DNA from: Flavobacterium sp.
Lineage (GTDB): Bacteria; Bacteroidota; Bacteroidia; Flavobacteriales; Flavobacteriaceae
Reading direction: 5' to 3'
Length of the DNA: 11,656 bases
NCBI GenBank assembly: GCA_023253295.1
Contig: JALRGZ010000128.1
Location: forward strand, 1-11,656
Positions within the stretch are counted from its first letter, which is position 1, and every line of letters begins with the position of its first letter. The position numbers and the translations under genes are program-made. The notes beneath the pieces were generated by a model that saw nothing but the letters and a program-made list of their open reading frames with translations, had not been told where the DNA came from and ran no database searches. Below are positions 6,899 to 11,656 of this stretch, piece by piece.

Positions 6899-6941
6899 AG
6901 CAATAGTGTGAATGATGATGATGTAATTGATTTGATAACAT
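6882..6941 (-). CDS. hisL: his operon leader peptide (MLSNQLHHHHSHYCSQAIC)
   Basis: A 19-codon open frame begins with ATG at 6941 and stops with TAA at 6884-6882. It encodes four consecutive His codons (CAT x4, 6923-6912), then Ser and a fifth His (CAC, 6908-6906). It lies about 25 bases downstream of a good promoter and about 30 bases before an intrinsic terminator, which is followed by hisG. Such a His run in a short leader frame is the hallmark of ribosome-mediated attenuation, where scarcity of charged tRNA-His stalls the ribosome. The peptide itself probably has no function. The symbol follows the enterobacterial name for the equivalent element; the sequence is otherwise unrelated to it. 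Confidence 0.85.
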   Translation of the reverse strand: MLSNQLHHHHSHYCSQAIC

Positions 6942-6964
6942 TATGTGTTTATTTTTTTGTCGAG

Positions 6965-6995
6965 CAAATATAAATGATATTATTCTTTCTTCCAA
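6965..6995 (-). promoter_or_regulatory. Bacteroidetes-type promoter of the his operon
   Basis: On the minus strand TATATTTG (6972-6965) matches the Bacteroidetes -7 consensus TAnnTTTG exactly. TTG (6995-6993) lies 20 bases upstream, at the position of the -33 element. Transcription should begin a few bases below 6965, giving a short untranslated region before the leader peptide ATG at 6941. No other candidate of this quality was seen in the 6942-7034 gap. Confidence 0.7.
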
Positions 6996-7034
6996 TTTTT
7001 ATTTTAACAAATTATTTAAAAAAAATGAAACAAA

Positions 7035-7532
7035 TCAATCATGATGCTCTATAGAAAGTATATCTTTAGAATGATTAGTTGAATTTATAGCATCATTTCT
7101 GATTTCCGTATGACGAATTTCTCCACCTGAAGTTCCTACTTTAGTAGAAAAAAGTATAGCTACCAAAGCAATTACCGCAATTGCATAGGAAAAGAAGGTT
7201 GCTTTTGGATGATTTTTGATATTAGTTATTAAGCCAAAAACAGATACTGCACCCAATAAATACAAGACAATTGCTAATTTTTCAGCTAATTCCTCGTGTT
7301 CATGTACCAAATGTTTATTAAAATCCGGTATTTCTTTTAGAAGTTTTTCAGCCCCTTCGCCTGTTGACATACTGAAAACAGCAAAAATTGCTGCGATAAT
7401 AAATAAGAAGTAAGCGGTGTTTTTGATGGGAATATTTTTAAAAAAGATTCCACCAATTAACACCAACAACCCTAAAATAGGACCCACAATTGGAAAATGA
7501 TTTACAATCATGTGTAAATGCGCTTCATTCAT
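7035..7532 (-). CDS. DUF2231-like His-rich four-helix membrane protein
   Basis: This 165-residue protein has four hydrophobic segments (about 8-31, 38-55, 84-104 and 111-130). The start MNEAHLHMIVNHFPIVGP resembles the HxHxxxxHFPI opening of DUF2231-type inner-membrane proteins. Between helices 2 and 3 it has TGEGAE (57-62) followed by HLVHEHEELAE (74-84), also typical. His residues cluster at H5, H7, H12, H74, H77 and H79, and again in the tail (H141, H154, H163, H164), suggesting metal or haem binding. The biochemical role of the family is not established. It follows the VIT-family gene by 37 bases and is the last gene of the metal operon; the his promoter starts about 40 bases after its stop. 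Family assignment is from motif recall; the topology is read from hydrophobicity. Confidence 0.7.
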   Translation of the reverse strand: MNEAHLHMIVNHFPIVGPILGLLVLIGGIFFKNIPIKNTAYFLFIIAAIFAVFSMSTGEGAEKLLKEIPDFNKHLVHEHEELAEKLAIVLYLLGAVSVFGLITNIKNHPKATFFSYAIAVIALVAILFSTKVGTSGGEIRHTEIRNDAINSTNHSKDILSIEHHD

Positions 7533-7569
7533 ACTACTAGCTTTAAAAATTAATAATAATCTACAAACG

Positions 7570-8688
7570 TTATCCAGCTAAGGAAACACCTATAAGTGAA
7601 CCAATGCCATAGGTCACTGCTGCTGCAGCCAATCCAAATAAAACTTGTCTAAAACCGGAAAACCAAACACTTTTACCCGTTAATAATGTTATTGCAGCTC
7701 CAATGCAAAAAAGTCCAATAACACAACTACCCAGACTTAGTAAAATTGCATTTTCTCCACGAATGAAAATAAAAGGATATAAAGGAATTATTGCACCTAT
7801 TGAAAACAGAATAAAAGAGGCAATTGCCGCCTCCCAGGCCGAACCACCTAATTCTTCTTTGTCAATTCCTAATTCCTCTGTAATGATGGCATCCATAGCT
7901 GTATCGGGATTTTCGAATGCTTTTTCAGCTAACTTTTGAGCTTCTTCCAAATTCATTCCTTTTGCCTGATATAACAATACCAATTCCTTTTTTTCATCTT
8001 CAGGAGAAGCTTCCAATTCTTCCATTTCCAAATCAATCTGGCGTTGGTTGAGTTCTCTCGAACTTTGTACGGATAACCATTCTCCCAATGCCATGGAAAT
8101 AGCTCCTGCCAATAAACCGGCGATTCCTGTCAGCAAAATAGTATTATTAGAAACAGCTGCTCCAGCAACTCCCATAACCAGACTCATATTCGAAACCAAA
8201 CCATCATTCGCCCCTAAAACAGCAGCACGCAGAGCGTTTCCTCCTACCGATTTATGACGGCTTTCAAATTTAGACAACAAGCCACCTGAGACATTAAACG
8301 CTTCATTGTGAGCTACTGATTCAATAATATTCAAATGATTATGCTCAAAACCAGAAGCCTTAATTCCTTTCGCTTTTTTGTCTTTGATGGCAATTTCGGC
8401 CATTTCTCTTTCGGTACTAGACAAACTACTAATGATGCTGCTATAACCAAAATATTTTCCAGCTTTTAACTGCATTTTGGCTCTGGTTGATTCGGATGGC
8501 ATTTTATAGTCTGATTCAAAAGTTCTTACTTTTTGAAGCATCTGATTAGCGTGCCCCTTTTCGATACCAGCTAAACCTAACAAAACCATACTAAGATTGT
8601 TGTCATTTTGTATAGCCGCAATACTTTCGTATAAAAAAGCAGTGTCTACTTCAGTTTGTAATTGCTCTTTTAGTTTATCTAAATTCAT
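7570..8688 (-). CDS. Ferritin-like domain fused to VIT1/CCC1 iron/manganese transporter
   Basis: This 372-residue protein has two parts. The N-terminal domain (about 1-135) looks like a rubrerythrin/ferritin-like helical bundle, with candidate di-iron ligands such as E13, the E43xxH46 pair (GIEKGHANQ) and H127 near E123. The C-terminal part (about 150-372) is a VIT1/CCC1 membrane domain. It has the signature LGANDGLVSNMSLVMGVAGA (158-177), then AGAISMALGEWLSVQSS (194-210), an acidic cytoplasmic metal-binding helix (about 211-280, rich in E), and three more membrane segments (about 285-309, 315-336, 345-370). Related membrane-bound ferritins (MbfA type) export iron, and VIT1/CCC1 proteins move Fe2+ or Mn2+ out of the cytoplasm. 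The gene lies 11 bases after the adaptor gene, in one operon with the RND efflux system. Substrate is inferred. Confidence 0.85.
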   Translation of the reverse strand: MNLDKLKEQLQTEVDTAFLYESIAAIQNDNNLSMVLLGLAGIEKGHANQMLQKVRTFESDYKMPSESTRAKMQLKAGKYFGYSSIISSLSSTEREMAEIAIKDKKAKGIKASGFEHNHLNIIESVAHNEAFNVSGGLLSKFESRHKSVGGNALRAAVLGANDGLVSNMSLVMGVAGAAVSNNTILLTGIAGLLAGAISMALGEWLSVQSSRELNQRQIDLEMEELEASPEDEKKELVLLYQAKGMNLEEAQKLAEKAFENPDTAMDAIITEELGIDKEELGGSAWEAAIASFILFSIGAIIPLYPFIFIRGENAILLSLGSCVIGLFCIGAAITLLTGKSVWFSGFRQVLFGLAAAAVTYGIGSLIGVSLAG

Positions 8689-8699
8689 AACTAAAAAAA

Positions 8700-9818
8700 T
8701 TAGTTAGTAATATCGTAAGCTCCTTTAGTTAGTATTTTTGATTTAGCATCAATCTGATTATCAGTAATTATCTCCACAAAATCTTCCGATGTTGCACCAA
8801 TAGTAACAGCTACTTTTTTAAAAGCATAATTACCATTTTTGTTTTCGCTTAATAAAAGTACGAAATTTTTGTTTTCTTCAGTTAAAATCGCATCTTTTGG
8901 AATAGCTAAAGCTTTTTTAGAATCCACGATAATATTAGCTTCCACAAACATACCCGTAAGTAATTGTTGTTTGATTTTATCATCTAAATGCCCATGAACA
9001 TTGATGGTACGGTCATTACCTTCAATTGATTTCCCTACCAAATGTACTTTGGCATTAAAAACCTCTTTAGAAGCTTCGGGAACAGTAAAAAGAATATTCT
9101 GATCTTTCTTGATTTTCAAAATATCTTTCTCAAATATTGCTAATTCTAAATGCAAATGATCCGTTTGAATGATTTCTAAAATCACATCCGACGGATTAAT
9201 ATGCATACCTAAATGTGCATTCATGACCACAATATCGCCCGAAATTGGAGCATAAATAGTTACAACAGAACTTAATTTACCTTGTTCTACTTTTGTCGGA
9301 TTGATATTCAAAAGTTTTAATTTTTCTTTCAAACTTTGGTACATACCTTTGGCTCTTCGATACTCACTTTCCGCTTTTAAATAGTTTTTTTGAGAAGTAA
9401 TTTTTTCATCATACAAAGTTTTTTGACGGACATATTCAGATTTCAAATAATTTATTTGTTCCGCTACTTCCAAATACTCTTTTTGAATATCTAAAAATTC
9501 GGTGTTTTCAAGTGTTAGCAAGGCTTGTCCTTTAACTACTTTGTCTCCAACTAACAATCGAGTTGATTTGACATAACCACCTACAAAAGAAGTGATTTGC
9601 GAACGATTTTGTGGTGGCACATCTACTTTTCCGGTTGCTTTTACGGTGACATCAAAAGTTTGTTCAGAAGGACTTGCAATTTCCATTCCAGCCGATTGGA
9701 ATTGAGTAGCTGTAACGCTAATCAAATCAGAATCTGCAACGGTAGTTTCTTCTGTTTTGGTTTCTTTACAAGAGTGTAAAACAGCTGCTAAAAAAAGTAT
9801 AGAGAGTATATTTTTCAT
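8700..9818 (-). CDS. RND efflux periplasmic adaptor lipoprotein (CusB/CzcB-like)
   Basis: This is a membrane-fusion protein linking an inner-membrane RND pump to the outer-membrane channel. The first 17 residues (MKNILSILFLAAVLHSC) form a lipoprotein signal with C17 as the lipidated residue. A biotinyl-lipoyl half (SFVGGYVKSTRLLVGDKVVKG, 77-97) precedes an alpha-helical hairpin (about 108-170, rich in E/K/Q/L). The second lipoyl half (TIYAPISGDIVVMNAHLG, 187-204) and beta-barrel and membrane-proximal domains follow. At 372 residues it is of normal length. Its partner is the RND-TolC fusion, whose stop lies 10 bases upstream of this start. Substrate cannot be read from the sequence; the context points to heavy metals. 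Confidence 0.9.
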   Translation of the reverse strand: MKNILSILFLAAVLHSCKETKTEETTVADSDLISVTATQFQSAGMEIASPSEQTFDVTVKATGKVDVPPQNRSQITSFVGGYVKSTRLLVGDKVVKGQALLTLENTEFLDIQKEYLEVAEQINYLKSEYVRQKTLYDEKITSQKNYLKAESEYRRAKGMYQSLKEKLKLLNINPTKVEQGKLSSVVTIYAPISGDIVVMNAHLGMHINPSDVILEIIQTDHLHLELAIFEKDILKIKKDQNILFTVPEASKEVFNAKVHLVGKSIEGNDRTINVHGHLDDKIKQQLLTGMFVEANIIVDSKKALAIPKDAILTEENKNFVLLLSENKNGNYAFKKVAVTIGATSEDFVEIITDNQIDAKSKILTKGAYDITN

Positions 9819-9828
9819 TGAAAGTAAT

Positions 9829-11415
9829 TTAAAAATTTAGGTATTGGTAATCTAATTGTGTCTGGTTGTAGTGAAGAACATTATCTAAATATTCTATTTC
9901 AATAATGGTAGCATTTTCTAAGCTTTGAATGTATTGAAAAAAGTCAATTTCGCCATGTTGATAGCTCATATTGGCTACTTTTAAAATTTCGTCAGCCAGT
10001 TTTTTACCTTGTTGATTGTAATAATTAATAGCTTCCTGATGCTTTAATAATTCATTTTTTTTATTTTCAAGATAAGCATTGATTTTTTGATTCTCACTTT
10101 GCACTTGTGCATCCCAACTTTCTAATTCCAATTGGGCTACTTTGGCTTTTGAAACATTTCCAGAGAATAAAATCGGAACAGCGATCCCTACTTGAAAACC
10201 GTTTAATGATTGTGATAATCCTTTATTAGAACCCCTGAAATATTCCAGATTTAAATCCGGTAGCCAACTTTGTTTTTGCATATCAATTTGGCTTTTATAG
10301 TTTTTACTAACTGACTGTAAATAATTATTATAAATTGTTTTACTTGAATCTTCAGTTAAAACTTCTATCGGTTTAATTTGGTTGGTTTTGACAAGCCATT
10401 TTTCATCCGATTGAATACTATATTGAAGCAAATCATATTGTGCATTTTTTTCATTTCTAATTTGCGAAAGCTTTAAAGCAATTTGTCTGGACTTGGATTG
10501 GGCAGTGATTTTTTCCAGATAATTAGTTTCACCCAACTCAAATCGGCGATTACTGGCTTTGGAAAAATTTTGGTACAAACTATCCAGCCTTTTATACAAA
10601 ACTTCCTGATGTTGCAAATACACAATTTGATAATACAACTTCGAAATTTCCAAACTCAGTTTGTTTTTATCTAATTCATAAATAGCCTGTTGTTTTTCAA
10701 ATTCAGCGGTATTGAGCTTCTTTTGCGCCCCATACACCGTAGGGAAAAGAAAACTTTGTTGCGCTCCAATGACCGAAATAGGTTTGTTGTTGTAAGCAAT
10801 ATTATTTTGGTCATAATTGTAATAAATATTGGTTTTATCGAATGAATAGGCCGTTTTAATATTGGCATTAGCTTTTTCAACTTGTAATTGAGAAGCTTTT
10901 AAAGTTTTGTTATTTTGAATTCCAATTGCAATCAAATCATTTAATTCAGTAGTATTTTGAGCAAATGAAAATGATGAATTTAGGAAAGCTAAAATAACAA
11001 TTAAACCAGCATGATGTTTTTTGAATTTTGGCTTTTTGAATTCCTTTCCATCAAAAATTTTATATAAAACCGGTAAAACAATCATCGTTAAAATTGTGGC
11101 AGTAAACAGTCCTCCAATCACTACCGTTGCTAATGGTCGTTGTACTTCGGCACCGGCAGAAGCTGAAACAGCCATTGGCAAGAAACCCAGAGCTGCCGCC
11201 GCTGCAGTTAATAATACAGGACGTAATCTGTCCGTTGTTCCTTTTAAAATTAATTCGTCTTTATCAGTCATTCCCTGATGTTTTAATTCTTTAAAATGTT
11301 CGATTAATACGATTCCGTTTAATACCGCAATTCCAAACAAGGCAATAAAACCAACTCCAGCCGAGATACTAAACGGCAAATCTCGAATCCATAAAAATAA
11401 TATTCCACCCACCGC
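9829..11415 (-). CDS. CusA/CzcA-type heavy-metal RND pump fused to TolC-like channel, 3' part only
   Basis: About 528 genuine C-terminal residues are present. The first part (11415 to about 11020) is the end of an RND pump, with GGILFLWIRDLPFSISAGVG, FIALFGIAVLNGIVLIEH, RLRPVLLTAAAAALGFLPMA and AEVQRPLATVVIGGLFTA, all typical of the heavy-metal RND branch. After a basic linker (FKKPKFKKHH), a second signal-like hydrophobic stretch (LIVILAFLNSSFSFAQ) leads into a TolC/outer-membrane efflux domain of about 370 residues (helices rich in K/Q/E/L, AKVAQLELESWDAQVQ-like coiled coil) ending at 9829. Fused RND-TolC proteins of roughly 1,400-1,450 residues occur in Bacteroidetes. The N-terminal two thirds, including the TM4 ion-relay motifs, are absent because the sequence switches to foreign DNA near 11415. 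AVLNG suggests the CzcA side of the family rather than CusA, but this is weak evidence of substrate. Confidence 0.88.
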   Translation of the reverse strand, partial: AVGGILFLWIRDLPFSISAGVGFIALFGIAVLNGIVLIEHFKELKHQGMTDKDELILKGTTDRLRPVLLTAAAAALGFLPMAVSASAGAEVQRPLATVVIGGLFTATILTMIVLPVLYKIFDGKEFKKPKFKKHHAGLIVILAFLNSSFSFAQNTTELNDLIAIGIQNNKTLKASQLQVEKANANIKTAYSFDKTNIYYNYDQNNIAYNNKPISVIGAQQSFLFPTVYGAQKKLNTAEFEKQQAIYELDKNKLSLEISKLYYQIVYLQHQEVLYKRLDSLYQNFSKASNRRFELGETNYLEKITAQSKSRQIALKLSQIRNEKNAQYDLLQYSIQSDEKWLVKTNQIKPIEVLTEDSSKTIYNNYLQSVSKNYKSQIDMQKQSWLPDLNLEYFRGSNKGLSQSLNGFQVGIAVPILFSGNVSKAKVAQLELESWDAQVQSENQKINAYLENKKNELLKHQEAINYYNQQGKKLADEILKVANMSYQHGEIDFFQYIQSLENATIIEIEYLDNVLHYNQTQLDYQYLNF

Positions 11416-11656
11416 AGACAAGGGCCGCGGCGACGACTCGGGCCACGAGGTGGACGCGGCGACGGCTGCGGCAGCAGCAGCTGCCGTTGCGGCGGCCGCG
11501 GCGCGTGGTGAGGCCCTCGGGGGCATCCCCAAGAAGCCCATCCCCAAGAAGGACCCGCGGCCACCCCGATCGGGCGGCGGCGACGCCGGCCCCTCCCCTT
11601 GGAGCGCTGACAACGGGCCGTCGACCACCCTCAAGGGGACCCGCATGAAGATCAAG
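11416..11656. other. Foreign high-GC segment at the right end
   Basis: GC content jumps from roughly a third to about 74% (178 of 240 bases counted over 11417-11656). The switch is within a few bases of 11415, in the middle of the conserved RND core. The minus-strand frame stays open as 80 low-complexity codons (poly-Ala, Pro, Gly) with no similarity to RND proteins. No repeat, insertion-sequence end or tRNA marks the joint. This looks like a chimeric junction. A 13-bp direct repeat CATCCCCAAGAAG (11524-11536 and 11539-11551) lies inside it. Confidence 0.85.
11417..11656 (+). CDS. Open 80-codon fragment of an Ala/Pro/Lys-rich, eukaryote-like protein
   Basis: The plus-strand frame from 11417 to the edge has no stop in 80 codons. 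About 85% of third positions are G or C, with G-rich first positions, which suggests this is the coding frame of a high-GC genome. The product has an acidic start (DKGRGDDSGHEVD), an alanine run broken by one Val (about residues 17-29), a duplicated IPKKPIPKKD unit, a Gly/Pro linker, and ends GTRMKIK. Such low-complexity composition suits a eukaryotic or high-GC bacterial disordered region. I do not recognise the family. Both ends are open, so it is an internal fragment. Confidence 0.35.

Noticed and set aside
10671..10880. A separate small minus-strand gene inside the TolC-like domain
   Set aside because: It is an alternative frame within a continuous TolC-like domain; its sequence is low-quality and has no start context of its own.
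9829..11655. A single 608-residue minus-strand protein with a poly-Ala N-terminus fused to an RND-TolC protein
   Set aside because: The first 80 residues come from antisense reading of a 74% GC foreign piece whose plausible coding frame is on the plus strand. Similarity to RND pumps starts exactly at the composition switch near 11415.

Overview
The bulk of this window (about 192 to 11415) is a contiguous stretch from a low-GC member of the Bacteroidetes, most likely a Flavobacterium or close relative in the Flavobacteriaceae. The basis is the AT-rich codon use, the flavobacterial character of the His proteins, A-rich translation starts without Shine-Dalgarno sites, a Bacteroidetes-type promoter (TTG, 20 bases, TATATTTG), and a heavy-metal RND pump fused to its own TolC-like domain. 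Every real gene found in this stretch lies on the minus strand, so transcription runs from high to low coordinates.

The upstream block (11415 down to 7035) is a compact metal-handling cluster. It holds the 3' part of a CusA/CzcA-type RND pump fused to an outer-membrane TolC-like domain, a periplasmic adaptor lipoprotein, a ferritin-like/VIT1-CCC1 membrane iron or manganese transporter, and a four-helix His-rich DUF2231-like membrane protein. The gaps are about 10, 11 and 37 bases, so it reads as one operon.

The downstream block (6972 down to the left edge) is the histidine operon in the order hisG, hisD, hisC, hisB (bifunctional), hisH, hisA, hisF. It has its own promoter and a readable attenuator ahead of hisG. 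This consists of a 19-residue leader peptide with five His codons (HHHHSH), a small hairpin just after them, an 8-bp antiterminator pairing, and a 12-bp terminator hairpin with a T-run. It is the best regulatory find in the window. The gaps hisD/hisG, hisB/hisH, hisA/hisH and hisF/hisA carry short inverted or palindromic repeats.

Both ends are chimeric. To the left of about 191, hisF stops matching its family at residue 186 and runs into unrelated AT-rich sequence. To the right of about 11415, the RND pump gives way to about 240 bases of roughly 74% GC DNA. That piece is open for 80 codons on the plus strand and encodes a poly-Ala, Pro/Lys-rich, eukaryote-like peptide. The two flanks differ from each other as well as from the middle. 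Misassembly, ligation or amplification chimerism is therefore the most economical reading, rather than a new fused gene system. I see no CRISPR array, no tRNA or rRNA gene, no insertion sequence and no convincing novel system.
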